Notes: generated by a model not told the origin, from the sequence alone. Positions 8,591 through 18,204 are shown, counted from the stretch's first letter. The stretch: DNA of 64,000 nucleotides from Salisaeta longa DSM 21114 (GCF_000419585.1 NZ_ATTH01000001.1:62001-126000); one strand, 5' to 3'. A program made the numbers and translations.

Positions 8591-11500
8591 CTACAGCGAA
8601 AAGCCCACGAGCCAGCGGAAGGCCCATTCGTCCTGGTTGGGCGCGATGAGGCCGGGGTCGCTGGCCCATAGCGGAAACTTGGCGACGAGGTCGAGCCCCG
8701 AGAGGACATCCGACTGCGCCGTCCAGCGGTCCATAAAGCCGAGCTGCGACAGGTTATAGCGGGCGCCGAAGCCGGCATCGCCCAGGAGGTCGTCCGCTGC
8801 GAAGCCCGCGAGGAACGCCCCGTCGTTCCAGGTGCTTCCGAGGCCCGCAAAGGCACTGAGGCGCAACGGACGCAGCGGCGCTACGCTGCGCACAGGCTGC
8901 GCTTCGAGCGCCAGGCGCCCCGCCAGCAGGTTGCGCCCGGTGGGAGCGCCTTGCAGGCGGTTGCTACCGCGCAGGTAGGCCACCGGACCGCTCGGCCCAA
9001 AGGCCACGAGGCGTGGGGCAAGGTCGTTGGCCTCGGCTGCCGCCGCGTAGGTCTGGCGGAAGACATCGGAGCGCCAGCGGGCTTCGTAGGGCACGCCGCC
9101 CAGCACAAACCGCTTCGACGAAATCAGCGAACGGGGGGCCAGGCCAAACTGCAACGAGGCCGTGCCGGTGAAGCGGCCCCATTGCTTGCGCTGCACGCCG
9201 GTAAGCAGCAGGCGCGTGGCGCTGCCGCTGCCGTCAAGCTCGCTGCCCACCTCCAGCAGGGCCGAGACGCGGTCGCCCGCTTGTTCAGCGCGCAGGTTGA
9301 GCCGCGCCGAGGCGTTGTGCGTTTGTCCGAACGGATTGGAGAGGCGCTCGCCACGAATCGGTGGAATGCACGGCGCCACGCAATCGAAGATGAAGACATC
9401 AGAGGTGGCTCCAAAGACGCGGTCGCTGGGGTTCCACTGATGGCGCAACGAGGCCGTCAGCAGGACGTCCTTCTCCGCGAGGTAGCCGCTGAGGGGCTTG
9501 CGCACCACGTACCGGTTTTCCATCAGGCCCAGGTGCTTCTGGCTGGCCCAGGTGGCGGTGGCGCGGGGGCCCAGCGCTTCAAATGGGTGCGAGGCCCGCA
9601 TCGTGTAGTCGATGCCGGTGTACCACGCCCCGCGGTCGATGGAGCCGCTCGCCACATTGTCGGGGTCGATCAGGTTGGGCTCGTCGCCGCCCGAGAAGAG
9701 GACCTGCGGCCACAGCGTAAGCATGTAGTCGGTGCGGAACTGCCCGAACAGGTAGGTGCCGCGCGACCACATGCCGCCGCCAAACCCGAAGTTGCTAGCA
9801 TACAGGGCCAGCGGGCGGTAGCCCACGGCGTAATGGTCCCACGATTGTTGTGGGCCGCGGAGGAAGCGGGCCTCCAGCGGAAACTCGTAGCTGTTGTTGA
9901 GCCGATTCACATCGGGCGTTTGCTGCAGCGGGTCAATCTCGGCGTTGGTCACGCGCGCGGGGACCTGCACGGTCACTTTGCGCTTCGGGTACACCCAGGG
10001 CCACGGCTCGGTCACAATCCAGTCGTCGGGCACCGGCTTGTGGCCGTGCATGATAAGCAGCGGGACGTTGACCCATTGCGTGGAGCCGTCGGCCAGCGTC
10101 AGCTTGACGTCCTGCGGCATGGCGATGGGCGCCCTCCGCTCCAGGTGGAGCGTGGCCTCGTAGCCGGTGCCGGTGGGCTGTTGGGTGATGTCGTTGAGGG
10201 CGTAATCGAGCGTGCGCGTCGTGTTGGTAAACTGCTCGAAGTACCAATCCAGCCGCAGCCCGCTCACATCCTCGGCGTAATCTTCGAGTTCGTACGGATC
10301 GGGGTGTTCAAATTTGCTCTCGTTGTAGTAATGCTTCAGCCAGGCGCCGCGCAGCGAATCGGAGATCACGTAGCCCATCATGTTGACGAGCATCGCGCCG
10401 CCGGGGTACGCGGCAATGCCGTAGCCGAAGTTGGTCTGAAACCAGTCGGCCGGAGTGCTGAGGCGCTCGAACAGGCCCAGGTCCTGTGCAAAGAGGACGC
10501 TGAGGTACGAGCCCCGATGCGACGGATTGTCCAGCCCCATAACGTGGCCCACGCCCTCCGTATCCATGTAGCTGGTAAAGCCCTCATCCATCCAGGCGTA
10601 GTCGGCCTCGTTGGAGCCCATGGTAGCGTAAAACCACTCGTGCGCCGCCTCGTGGGCGGTAACGCCGAGTAGCGATCGCAGCCCGCGCCGCCCGGTGATA
10701 AGGTTGAGCATCGGATACTCCATGCCCCCGTCGCCGCCTTGTGCTACCGTAAACTGCGGGTACGGGTAGGGCCCAATCTCCTGGCTAAAGAACTGGATGA
10801 GCGACGGCACCCACTGCTCCATGCGGCGCCAGCGCTCCTCCACGCCGGGCTGAAAGAGGAGGTGATACGTGTAGTTGTCGTCCGAAAGCTGCTTGTGGAT
10901 GTAGTCGGGGTCGGCGGCCCAGGCAAAGTCGTGCACGTTGTGCGCCACAAAGCGCCACGTGAGGGAATCGGAGGGGGCGGCGGTGCAGTCTTCGGGGCGA
11001 TAGGTGGTAGCGCCTGCGCCGTAGCCGTGACCAACCGCCTCCGGGTTTTGCAGGACGCCCGTTCCGCCGATGGTATAGCAGGCCGGAAGTGTGATGTCCA
11101 CGTTGAAGGTGCCATAGGGCGCGTAGAACTCGCGGCCCACGTAGGGGTCGGCGTGCCAGCCGCGCTCGTCGTACGCTGCCATTTTGGGGTACCACTGCGT
11201 CATCGAGTAGTCGATGCCTTCCATGTTGTCGCGGCCGCTGCGGCGCGTTTGGAGCGGCACCTGCGAGCGAAAGCGCATCCGAAACGTGGTGGAGGTGCCC
11301 GGCGGAATGGGATGCGCCAGCTTCACCTCCATCACCGTATCCCGAATCTTGAACGTAACCGGCGTGCCGTCTTGCGTGAGCGACTGAATGCGGTGCCAGC
11401 CGACTTCCTTGGGGCCAAGGTTGAAAATGCGCGGCACGATGCGGTCGTCCGGGTCGGGGAGGTGGCGGTTGCGCTCCGCCATCATCGAGGTGGGCTGAAA

Positions 11501-11719
11501 CGCGTTAAAGTACAGGTGATAGTACACGCGGCGGAGCGTATCCGGCGAGTTGTTGGTGTACACAAGGCGCTGCGTGCCGTGTACGCGGTGGCGGTCGGCC
11601 TTCAACGAGATGTCCATCGTGTATTCAACGTGCTGCGCCCAGGTGTCGGGGGTTTGGGCGGTAGCGCACGGCGCCGTGAGGAGAAGCGCAAGGAGCAGGA
11701 GAAGGGGGCGACGGAGCAT
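8591..11719 (-). CDS. M1-family metallopeptidase fused to a C-terminal outer-membrane beta-barrel
   Basis: The product is about 1042 residues. A signal peptide (ending near CATAQ) precedes an M1 peptidase domain with GGMEYP as the GxMEN-like exopeptidase motif and zinc ligands HEAAH (356-360) plus Glu379 (19 residues after the second histidine). After about residue 640 the sequence turns into repeated amphipathic strands with glycine-rich turns and ends in an aromatic/hydrophobic tail (WLVGFSL). That part resembles an Omp85/surface-antigen-type barrel. Typical M1 enzymes are much shorter and end in helical domains. The ATG at 11719 was chosen over a TTG nine bases upstream. It probably trims peptides at the outer membrane; the side the peptidase faces is not known. 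Confidence 0.85.
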   Translation of the reverse strand: MLRRPLLLLLALLLTAPCATAQTPDTWAQHVEYTMDISLKADRHRVHGTQRLVYTNNSPDTLRRVYYHLYFNAFQPTSMMAERNRHLPDPDDRIVPRIFNLGPKEVGWHRIQSLTQDGTPVTFKIRDTVMEVKLAHPIPPGTSTTFRMRFRSQVPLQTRRSGRDNMEGIDYSMTQWYPKMAAYDERGWHADPYVGREFYAPYGTFNVDITLPACYTIGGTGVLQNPEAVGHGYGAGATTYRPEDCTAAPSDSLTWRFVAHNVHDFAWAADPDYIHKQLSDDNYTYHLLFQPGVEERWRRMEQWVPSLIQFFSQEIGPYPYPQFTVAQGGDGGMEYPMLNLITGRRGLRSLLGVTAHEAAHEWFYATMGSNEADYAWMDEGFTSYMDTEGVGHVMGLDNPSHRGSYLSVLFAQDLGLFERLSTPADWFQTNFGYGIAAYPGGAMLVNMMGYVISDSLRGAWLKHYYNESKFEHPDPYELEDYAEDVSGLRLDWYFEQFTNTTRTLDYALNDITQQPTGTGYEATLHLERRAPIAMPQDVKLTLADGSTQWVNVPLLIMHGHKPVPDDWIVTEPWPWVYPKRKVTVQVPARVTNAEIDPLQQTPDVNRLNNSYEFPLEARFLRGPQQSWDHYAVGYRPLALYASNFGFGGGMWSRGTYLFGQFRTDYMLTLWPQVLFSGGDEPNLIDPDNVASGSIDRGAWYTGIDYTMRASHPFEALGPRATATWASQKHLGLMENRYVVRKPLSGYLAEKDVLLTASLRHQWNPSDRVFGATSDVFIFDCVAPCIPPIRGERLSNPFGQTHNASARLNLRAEQAGDRVSALLEVGSELDGSGSATRLLLTGVQRKQWGRFTGTASLQFGLAPRSLISSKRFVLGGVPYEARWRSDVFRQTYAAAAEANDLAPRLVAFGPSGPVAYLRGSNRLQGAPTGRNLLAGRLALEAQPVRSVAPLRPLRLSAFAGLGSTWNDGAFLAGFAADDLLGDAGFGARYNLSQLGFMDRWTAQSDVLSGLDLVAKFPLWASDPGLIAPNQDEWAFRWLVGFSL

Positions 11720-11898
11720 GGGCAACAACGGTTCGGAAAGCAGGGATACGTATGCGACCTGGTCGCATCATCGGAAGATAGGAAAGCGTTTCAGTAGAAT
11801 CAAACGTTGGGGTCGCAGATTGGCGAAACCTTCGGAATCACGTATGGCGCACCGGTCGTTTTCGTACCGTTGATCCTTTCAAACCTGCTTGTGCTGCC

Positions 11899-13080
11899 AT
11901 GTCCGATGCCGCCACCTGTCCGTCCTGCGGGGCCCGCGTGTCTCCCAACCAGGCTGCCTGCGACCTGTGCGGGACGCCGCTCGTTGCGGAGGCCGACGAG
12001 CCGCGCCCGCCTGCTTCCGACGATATGCCCGGTACGGCCTGCCCCTCGTGCGGCTCCACCAACCCCGCGGGGGCGCAGTTTTGCAACCAGTGCGGCGCTG
12101 GGCTAGCGAGCGACGAGGCGGCAGGCGAAGCGTCGGCAGATGAAGGAGCAGAAGGTATTGCGGGGGCGCGCCCCGTGCAGGCCGATCTGCCGCGCGGGAA
12201 GGCCCCGGCGTCGCCTGACGAATCTGCTGCGGCTCCGGAGGCTCCCGCCGACGTCCAGGGGCCACCGGTGGCGTGGGTTGTGGGCGGCGCGGTGGCGGTG
12301 GTGCTGGTGCTGTTTGGCGTTACGCTGTGGAGCCAACAAACGTGGCCCGAGACGCCGTCGGAGGGCCCCACCACGGCCACGCAGGCATCGGCCGAGCAAA
12401 CGGCGGCCCTCCCCGATCTGGTAACGCAGTACAGCGCAGCCGTGCCCGAGGCCCTGGTGCCCCAGATTGATTCCCTGAGGCGCGCCATTGCACAGGCCAG
12501 CGGTGCGCCGCAGCAACAGGTGCGCCAAGCGCTGGTGAACGTGTACATTGGCGCCGGGCAGAACGGACGGGCTGCGCTTGTGCAGCGCCGGTTGGCGCGG
12601 CAAACCGGCACGGCGGCCGACTGGCAGCGGGCGGGCGACCTGCTCTATGCGTGGCTCGACCGCGTGAGCAACCAGCCCCAGGGCATGCCACGGACGGCGA
12701 TCACGGCTACGGCCGATGCCATTGTGCAGGCGTACGAAAAGGTGCTTGCGCAACAGCCCAACAACCTGGATGTGCGCACCGAGATGGCCACGGCGCTTCT
12801 GCAAACCAATCAGCCCATGCGCGGCGTGCAGGAGATTAACCGGGTGCTTGCACAAGATCCGGAGCACTACCAGGCGCGCTTCAACAAGGGCATCATGCTT
12901 GTGATGATTGGGCGCGCACAAGAGGCGATTGCGGAGTTTGAGAAGGTGCAGGAGATTGTGGGCGCCGGGTCGCCGTACTACAAGCAAGCCGCGCAAGCCA
13001 TCGAAACGATTCAGGCGCGCCTGCAGGCCGATTCGAGTGCCACGCCGCGTACGGGAGCACGCCCCGTGCCCTCTCGTTAG
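11899..13080 (+). CDS. Double zinc-ribbon, single-pass membrane TPR protein
   Basis: This 393-residue protein begins with two zinc ribbons (CPSC...CDLC, then CPSC...CNQC, within the first 75 residues). An acidic, proline/alanine-rich linker leads to one transmembrane helix at about 131-150. The C-terminal part is helical and fits tetratricopeptide repeats (for example the segment with AYEKVLAQQPNNLD and INRVLAQDPEHYQA). The topology suggests zinc ribbons in the cytoplasm and TPRs outside the inner membrane. No enzymatic motif is present. It is followed 43 bases later by a yqgE-type gene on the same strand. The function is unknown; an assembly or scaffold role is inferred only from TPR content. 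Confidence 0.8.
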   Translation: MSDAATCPSCGARVSPNQAACDLCGTPLVAEADEPRPPASDDMPGTACPSCGSTNPAGAQFCNQCGAGLASDEAAGEASADEGAEGIAGARPVQADLPRGKAPASPDESAAAPEAPADVQGPPVAWVVGGAVAVVLVLFGVTLWSQQTWPETPSEGPTTATQASAEQTAALPDLVTQYSAAVPEALVPQIDSLRRAIAQASGAPQQQVRQALVNVYIGAGQNGRAALVQRRLARQTGTAADWQRAGDLLYAWLDRVSNQPQGMPRTAITATADAIVQAYEKVLAQQPNNLDVRTEMATALLQTNQPMRGVQEINRVLAQDPEHYQARFNKGIMLVMIGRAQEAIAEFEKVQEIVGAGSPYYKQAAQAIETIQARLQADSSATPRTGARPVPSR

Positions 13081-13122
13081 CATGCTGGCTCTACTCCGCT
13101 GATTGCTCCTCCTGTCTGGTTT

Positions 13123-13686
13123 ATGGCTTCCGATGCCGCCGCGCTTGCGCCGGGTACGCTGCTTTTGGCCGCGCCCGTGCTGCAAGATCCAAACTTTCGC
13201 CGTACGGTGGTGCTGCTCTGCGAGCACAACCCCAACGGCACGTTCGGGCTCACGCTGAACCGCCCGCTCGATGCCACCCTGAGCGATGTCATCGAGGGCT
13301 TTTTCGTCAACGATCCGACGATTTATCTGGGCGGGCCGGTGCAGCGCGACACGCTGCACTACGTCCATCGCCGCGCCGAGGCCATTCCCGATGGCATTCC
13401 GCTGACGGACACCGTGCACTGGGGCGGCGACTTTGAGGCGGTGCAGGCCGAAATTCAACGCGATGACGCGGCTACTGAGGACCTGCGGTTTTTCTTGGGC
13501 TACGCGGGCTGGTCGCCCGGACAACTGGCGTCGGAGCTAGAGGAGCACGCCTGGGTGGTGGTGCCAGAGGCTGCCGATCTGATCTTCGAGACGCCGCCCG
13601 ACCGGCTGTGGAGCGCGGCGATGCGACGCAAGGGCGGCGAGCACGCCCTGTGGGCCAACTTTCCCGACAACCCGCGCATGAACTGA
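13123..13686 (+). CDS. yqgE: YqgE/AlgH family protein
   Basis: A 187-residue protein with the usual features of the family formerly called UPF0301: an N-terminal [20 protein letters not shown] segment, the GLTLNRP motif near residue 45, YLGGPV near 68, and the C-terminal [16 protein letters not shown] block. Family length is about 180-190 residues, so the gene is complete. The molecular role is not settled in general. It may share a transcript with the zinc-ribbon/TPR gene upstream and is convergent with the CrtC-like gene, with 17 bases between the stops. Confidence 0.92.
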   Translation: MASDAAALAPGTLLLAAPVLQDPNFRRTVVLLCEHNPNGTFGLTLNRPLDATLSDVIEGFFVNDPTIYLGGPVQRDTLHYVHRRAEAIPDGIPLTDTVHWGGDFEAVQAEIQRDDAATEDLRFFLGYAGWSPGQLASELEEHAWVVVPEAADLIFETPPDRLWSAAMRRKGGEHALWANFPDNPRMN

Positions 13687-13703
13687 CGGCCCGCTCGCGG
13701 GCG

Positions 13704-14906
13704 TTACGGGGCAATGCGGCCGGTCTGTTCGCCGTAGCCCGTGAGCTCCACGTAGCCCGTTCCGCGCACCGGCACGCCGCCCTGTGTGCCCGTGACGCGC
13801 ACGGCGCCCTCCCAGTAACGCACCGAGGTGGTAAGCTCCTGGTTCGGAAAGCGCGCGTCCACCGTGAGGTCAAGCTGCTGCCCCGGCACCTGCAGCCGCC
13901 ACGTTACTGGATAGGTGCGCGCGCCATCGGGCGTCGTCCAGGTATCGAGCACCGTAAGGGCCACCTCCTCGCGGGTGAGGCTCGTCTTTTGTGCGCTGGG
14001 ATCCACCCACGCGCCCTCGCTAAAGCGGCTGGGGCGGCCGCTGGCGGTGCGGAGCTGGTAGTACATCAGGTCGTAGCCCGAGTCAAGCTGCAGCGCAAAC
14101 CAGTCCCAGCCCACCTGGTTGGCCCCCAGCGCGCTCGTGCTCCACTCGCGGTCCATCCAGCTGAGGCCGGTAACGGCCAGCGTGTCGCCGCCGGTGACGA
14201 CGCGGCCCTCGGTGGCGAGGCGGGTGTAGGAGTAGTAGTACGACGCGTTGCCGCGGCCGGGGCCCTTCTGACTCAGGCCGCGATTCCCTTGCAGCACCAT
14301 CGGCTTTTGCGGGCGCAGCGTCACGTCGATGGCCATCGTGTCGGTGGCCGCGCGCAGCCGCAGCGGGAAGGTGCGTGCCGAATCGACGCTGGCAATGGAC
14401 CACGGGCCCAGCCACACCCGCAACGGATCGGCCTGCGCACCGGCGAGCCCGGCCGCAGCGCGGGCAAAGCGCTCGGCATCGGGCTGCACGCGGCGCTGCA
14501 CGTCGCTAATGGCAAAATGGCCCATGTAAAACTGATCGGTGGCCCAGGGCGCGGCCGTCGTGTCGGGGTCGGCGGTGGAGGCGCGCCGTGTGGACGGGGC
14601 ATCGGGCGGTGCCATTGCAATCCGGAAGAGCGTGAGCTCGTAGCCCACGTCGCGTCCGTTGGCGGTAGAGAGATTGCCCGTTACGTACCACCACTCGGTT
14701 TTGTAGCCGGGGTGCGGGCCGTGGTCTTCGGGGAATTGAAACGGACGCACCGTGGTGGCGCGCCGGTAGCCGGTGGTGTCGCCGGCCATGGCTTCGCTCA
14801 CCGCTACCGACGTATCGAGGGGCGCGGGCTCTGCGCGGAGGAGAAAAAGGGCGGCCGCGCCCAATCCGAGGAGTCCAGCGAGAAGTATCCAGAAGCTGCG
14901 GGCCAT
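13704..14906 (-). CDS. CrtC/AttH-type lipocalin-like predicted secreted hydrolase
   Basis: This 400-residue protein has an N-terminal hydrophobic segment (residues 4-22) that could be a signal peptide or anchor. Family signatures are TEWWYVTGNL, WATDQFYMGHFAISD, and the paired block SWMDREWSTSAL...GWDWFALQLDSG with MYYQLR after it. These mark the double-lipocalin fold shared by carotenoid 1,2-hydratase (CrtC) and AttH proteins. Most members outside phototrophs are annotated as predicted secreted hydrolases with no proven substrate, and there are no carotenoid genes nearby, so I do not call it CrtC. The ATG at 14906 gives a natural signal; a longer frame to 14978 adds a cysteine-rich stretch. 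Confidence 0.85.
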   Translation of the reverse strand: MARSFWILLAGLLGLGAAALFLLRAEPAPLDTSVAVSEAMAGDTTGYRRATTVRPFQFPEDHGPHPGYKTEWWYVTGNLSTANGRDVGYELTLFRIAMAPPDAPSTRRASTADPDTTAAPWATDQFYMGHFAISDVQRRVQPDAERFARAAAGLAGAQADPLRVWLGPWSIASVDSARTFPLRLRAATDTMAIDVTLRPQKPMVLQGNRGLSQKGPGRGNASYYYSYTRLATEGRVVTGGDTLAVTGLSWMDREWSTSALGANQVGWDWFALQLDSGYDLMYYQLRTASGRPSRFSEGAWVDPSAQKTSLTREEVALTVLDTWTTPDGARTYPVTWRLQVPGQQLDLTVDARFPNQELTTSVRYWEGAVRVTGTQGGVPVRGTGYVELTGYGEQTGRIAP

Positions 14907-15014
14907 CGGGCAGAGGATCGGTCGTGAGGAGGCATTGCAGCCATTGCACGCCGCACGGAAGCAAACGGCTCCTGGCAAGCGGCTATGTTTGGAGGTCTTT
15001 ACAGTCTGGCGGTG

Positions 15015-16220
15015 CTACGACCGGGCGTCGATAGCGGCTCGCAAGACGGTATCGAAGGTGTCGGGAAAGCGGTGGCGCTGCTGCTCGGCGTACGCGGCCG
15101 CCCGCTCGCCCGCGGCCGCACGGGCCGAGGGATGGTCTTTCCAGTACCGGATGGCCTGTACGAGGGCGTCCGCGGTGGCTGCCGGGCATACCGTGCCCAC
15201 CTCATGCTCGCGGATGGTGCGGGCGGCCTCGCTTGCATCGGGACCCAAAAACAGCGCCGGACGCCCTGCCGCCAGGACGCCGTACAGCTTGCTTGGCACC
15301 ACAAGGCCCGTGAGGGCGGTTTCCATCGTGACGACATGCACGTCGGCCGCGCTTAGGCTCTCGGAAAGGCGGTCGAGCGGTTGAAACGGAAGAAACTGGA
15401 CGTTGGCAAGGCCCCGCCGGGCCACGTCCTGCTGCAGGTCGTCCTTGCGCGGCCCGTCGCCCACCAGGAGAAACAGCACCTCCGGCGCGGTGGATTGAAG
15501 GCGTGCGGCGGCATCGAGCACGGCGTCGAAGGGATGCGCCAGCCCCATGTTGCCGGAGTACATGACCACGAAGCGGTCGCCCGAGGCGTGGGCAGCGCGA
15601 AATGAATTGTCGCGGTGCGGAACCGGACGCACGCCGTCCGGCGGCGGGTTGGGGCACACGCTGATGCGGGACGGGGCCAGCCCGCGCGCCAGCATCCGTT
15701 TGCGCATGCACCGGCCCACGGCCACGATGCGGTCGTGGCGGCGCAGGGCCGCGGTGGAGAGGCGGCGCATGACGTTGGCCAGCCCGCCGCCCGGCGCAAT
15801 GACGCCCACCTGCTCGGCCACCTCGGGATACAGATCTTGCGCCCAATGCACGCGGGCCGCGCCCGTGGCACGCCCCAGCAGCGGGCCCAGCACCTTGAGC
15901 ATCGGCGGGTCGGTCTTGGTGACGAGAACGTCTGGGCGGGGCAGCCGCAGGGCGCGCGCCACAAACGCCGGATAGAGCGACAGGTAGGCCCAGGCGCGGC
16001 GCAGCGTGCTGGCGCGGGTGAAACGTGCGGCGCCTACGCGCTCCACGCGCACGCGGTCGGCAGTCGTCTCGCTCGCAGGCGCGTCGGCGGGGCCTGTTAG
16101 CACGGTTACGCGCCACCCGCGCGCCACGAGGGCAGGGGCCAGCTGCGCCAAAACGGCACCGGTTGCGCCGCCGGCGGGTGGATACACGCGATTGACAAAC
16201 AATACATGAGGCGTCGTCAC
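15015..16220 (-). CDS. GT4-family glycosyltransferase
   Basis: About 401 residues with a GT-B fold. The N-terminal half has a glycine-rich donor/acceptor loop (YPPAGGATGAVLAQLA) and the C-terminal half shows the SGNMGLAHPFDAVLDA segment and the downstream E-rich nucleotide-sugar region (SKLYGVLAAGRPALFLG). The likely start is GTG at 16220, giving MTTPHVLFVNRVYPP; no good Shine-Dalgarno precedes it, and a longer frame extends to 16301. It resembles WcaI/WbuB-like transferases involved in surface polysaccharide synthesis, but the sugar cannot be deduced. It stands alone next to a gene-free repeat region. Confidence 0.85.
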   Translation of the reverse strand: MTTPHVLFVNRVYPPAGGATGAVLAQLAPALVARGWRVTVLTGPADAPASETTADRVRVERVGAARFTRASTLRRAWAYLSLYPAFVARALRLPRPDVLVTKTDPPMLKVLGPLLGRATGAARVHWAQDLYPEVAEQVGVIAPGGGLANVMRRLSTAALRRHDRIVAVGRCMRKRMLARGLAPSRISVCPNPPPDGVRPVPHRDNSFRAAHASGDRFVVMYSGNMGLAHPFDAVLDAAARLQSTAPEVLFLLVGDGPRKDDLQQDVARRGLANVQFLPFQPLDRLSESLSAADVHVVTMETALTGLVVPSKLYGVLAAGRPALFLGPDASEAARTIREHEVGTVCPAATADALVQAIRYWKDHPSARAAAGERAAAYAEQQRHRFPDTFDTVLRAAIDARS

Positions 16221-17008
16221 AGAAGAGGTGCGGCAAGCGTTGGGACAAAGGATGCGCGCAAGCGATGAAGCCCTGCAGCGAGCATGCGTTCCCCACCCCA
16301 CATCTTGCGCGGTTGCGGGGCCGTTGCATCAGTGTTTGGGGGGGGGCTGACGCCGTTCAGGAATGATTGGAAAAATGACGATGGCATGCCCCGGAAGCAC
16401 GAGTTGTCTTTGAAGTGCACAGGGCGAATCCAAGTTGCTTCATACAATGGCTCTGTCAGTACGTCTCGCTGATCGCAATGTGCGGCGGATTTTGCTCGCT
16501 TGTGGAGATTGCCACGTCATTCGCATCTGCTCACTCCTCGCAATGACACCTTTGGTTGATGAAAAATGCAGCGTTGATGGTTCAAATGGCCTTTCGGGGT
16601 GGTCTGCCCAGCTGCACGCGCAACGCACCAGAGCAGCATAAAGCAGTGTGTCATCTCGAGGAACGACCGGAGGAAGTGACGCGGGGGCCAAAGGTCATGC
16701 CGTAGGTGCGATCTCCATGTACAGGAATCAACGCCCCATTGCGGAGATTGCCGCGTCGTTCGCATCTGCTCACTCCTCGCAATGACATTGCAGGGTCCGC
16801 GAAAAGACGCGCGTCGATGGTTCAAATAGCCGTTCGGGGTGGTCTGCCCAACTGCACGCCCAACGCACCAAAGCAGCAGCTCCGTCCTTGTCATCGCAAG
16901 GACTGAGGAGCCTTGGTCATGCCACTGGTGCGGACGTGAAGGACGCAGGGGCAGGACGTCATGCCGTAGGTGCGATCTTCATGTACGAATGTGTGCGGAC
17001 GGAAGCGC
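16221..17008. other. Gene-free region containing a duplicated repeat block
   Basis: No protein or RNA gene is supported across nearly 800 bases. It holds a run of nine Gs at 16338-16346 and two imperfect copies of a repeat block from about 16500 to 16985. Short open frames here are translations of the repeat and should not be called genes. Confidence 0.7.
16504..16985. repeat. Two tandem copies of a dispersed palindromic-type intergenic repeat
   Basis: The core at 16504-16547 recurs at 16743-16786 with only 2 differences in 44 bases. A second shared block at 16573-16638 recurs at 16813-16878, offset by 240 bases. A third shared block at 16694-16721 recurs at 16958-16984. Read on the minus strand, the core encodes the phrase VIARSEQMR, which I recognise as a common translation of a widespread intergenic repeat in many bacterial genomes. 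The family has no transposase and its function is unknown. Confidence 0.75.
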
Positions 17009-17037
17009 TTGCAGAGGCCGGTTCCATCTTGTATACT
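17009..17037 (+). promoter_or_regulatory. Candidate promoter of the TRAP transporter operon
   Basis: TTGCAG at 17009-17014 and TATACT at 17032-17037 are separated by 17 bases. The -10 box has 5 of 6 matches to TATAAT; the -35 matches only in TTG. Transcription would begin near 17044, about 33 bases before the dctP start. Confidence 0.45.
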
Positions 17038-17076
17038 TTGGCACACCGCACGTTTTCCACAACATCTGCTGAGTTT

Positions 17077-18204
17077 ATGGACCGACGCGACTTCGCGAAG
17101 ACAGCCGCCCTGGGCGCGCTGGGTGCCACCGCCATTGGATGCAGCGACGATGCGTCTACGTCGCCCGATGCCCCCGCGGTACAAACCCAACCACAGGTAC
17201 GCTGGCGCCTCGCCTCAAGCTTCACCGAGTCGCTGGGCATTCTGTACGGAGCGGCCGAGGTATTGGCCGAACGCGTGTCGGCGTTGACGGGCGGGCGCTT
17301 CCAAATTCGCCCGTACGCTGCCGGCGAGCTGGTGCCCGCGTTTGAGGTGCTGGGGGCCGTGCAAAACGGCATCGTGCAGATGGGCCACAGCGCGAGCTAC
17401 TACTTCGTCGGCAAAAACCCGGCGCTCGCGTTTGATGCGACCGTTCCGTTTGGCCTCACGGCGCGGCAGTACAACGCCTGGTGGTACCACGGCGGGGGGA
17501 AGGACCTGATGCGCGCGCTCTTTTCCGACTTTAACATTTACAACCTGCCCGGCGGCAACACGGGCATGCAAATGGGCGGATGGTTCAAGCAGCCGATTAC
17601 GTCGATGGACGACATGCAGGGGCTGCGCATGCGCATTCCGGGGCTGGGCGGCAAGGTGATGAACCGGCTCGGCGTAAACGTGCAACAGATCGCGGGCGGC
17701 GAGGTGTACCCGGCGCTGGAGCGCGGCACCGTGGATGCGGTGGAGTGGGTGGGGCCGTACGACGATAAGCAACTCGGCTTTCATGAGATTGCGTCCTACT
17801 ACCACTATCCGGGCTGGTGGGAGCCGGGGCCCGCGCTCACGTTCTACGTGAATCGCTCGGACTGGGACGCCCTGCCGACGGCGTATCAGGAGGCCCTGAC
17901 GGCGGCCGCAGATGTCGCCAACGTGCAGATGCTCGCGCGCTACGATCAGGCGAATCCGAAGGCGCTGGAGGACCTGGTGCAGTTGGGCGTTACGCTGCAG
18001 CGCTTTCCGAACGCGGTGATGCGCGCGGCCGAGGACGCAACAGCGGCCATTCTGGAAGAACAAGCCGCCCAAAGTCCGCAGTACCGAACGATCTACGACA
18101 GCTACACGCAGTTTCGCAGCGATGTGTACCGTTGGTTCGAGATGTCGGAGCTGGCGTACGGATCGTTTGCTTTCCCGCAGCCCGGCGCAGACGCGTCGGC
18201 GTGA
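17077..18204 (+). CDS. dctP: TRAP transporter substrate-binding protein, 2-oxoacid/lactate (TakP-like) type
   Basis: This 375-residue periplasmic receptor captures a carboxylate for the TRAP permease encoded downstream. It starts at the ATG at 17077 with RRDFAKTAALGALGATAIGC, a twin-arginine signal ending in a lipobox, so it is probably a folded, Tat-exported lipoprotein. The segments GGEVYPALERGTVDAVEW and VGPYDDKQLGF, then YHYPGWWEPGP, match the subgroup that binds pyruvate-like 2-oxoacids or lactate (TakP and relatives). The dctQ and dctM genes follow at 37 and 41 base gaps. A longer upstream frame to 16888 runs through the repeat block and was rejected. Confidence 0.92.
   Translation: MDRRDFAKTAALGALGATAIGCSDDASTSPDAPAVQTQPQVRWRLASSFTESLGILYGAAEVLAERVSALTGGRFQIRPYAAGELVPAFEVLGAVQNGIVQMGHSASYYFVGKNPALAFDATVPFGLTARQYNAWWYHGGGKDLMRALFSDFNIYNLPGGNTGMQMGGWFKQPITSMDDMQGLRMRIPGLGGKVMNRLGVNVQQIAGGEVYPALERGTVDAVEWVGPYDDKQLGFHEIASYYHYPGWWEPGPALTFYVNRSDWDALPTAYQEALTAAADVANVQMLARYDQANPKALEDLVQLGVTLQRFPNAVMRAAEDATAAILEEQAAQSPQYRTIYDSYTQFRSDVYRWFEMSELAYGSFAFPQPGADASA

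Noticed and set aside
8951-10672. Long plus-strand frame opposite the M1 peptidase
   Set aside because: Antisense shadow; the M1 zinc motif is encoded on the other strand.
13704-14906. Carotenoid 1,2-hydratase (CrtC) proper
   Set aside because: Only fold-level signatures match, and no carotenoid genes are near.
16338-16346. Run of nine Gs as a phase-variation tract
   Set aside because: It lies in no gene and not between promoter elements that I can recognise.
16217-16447. Small minus-strand frame upstream of the GT4 gene
   Set aside because: No start signal, no family, and composition like noncoding repeat-rich DNA.
16440-16894. Small frames containing VIARSEQMR
   Set aside because: These are translations of a dispersed repeat, not genes.
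16888-17076. 63-residue N-terminal extension of DctP
   Set aside because: It would be encoded by the repeat block, and it would bury the twin-arginine lipoprotein signal.
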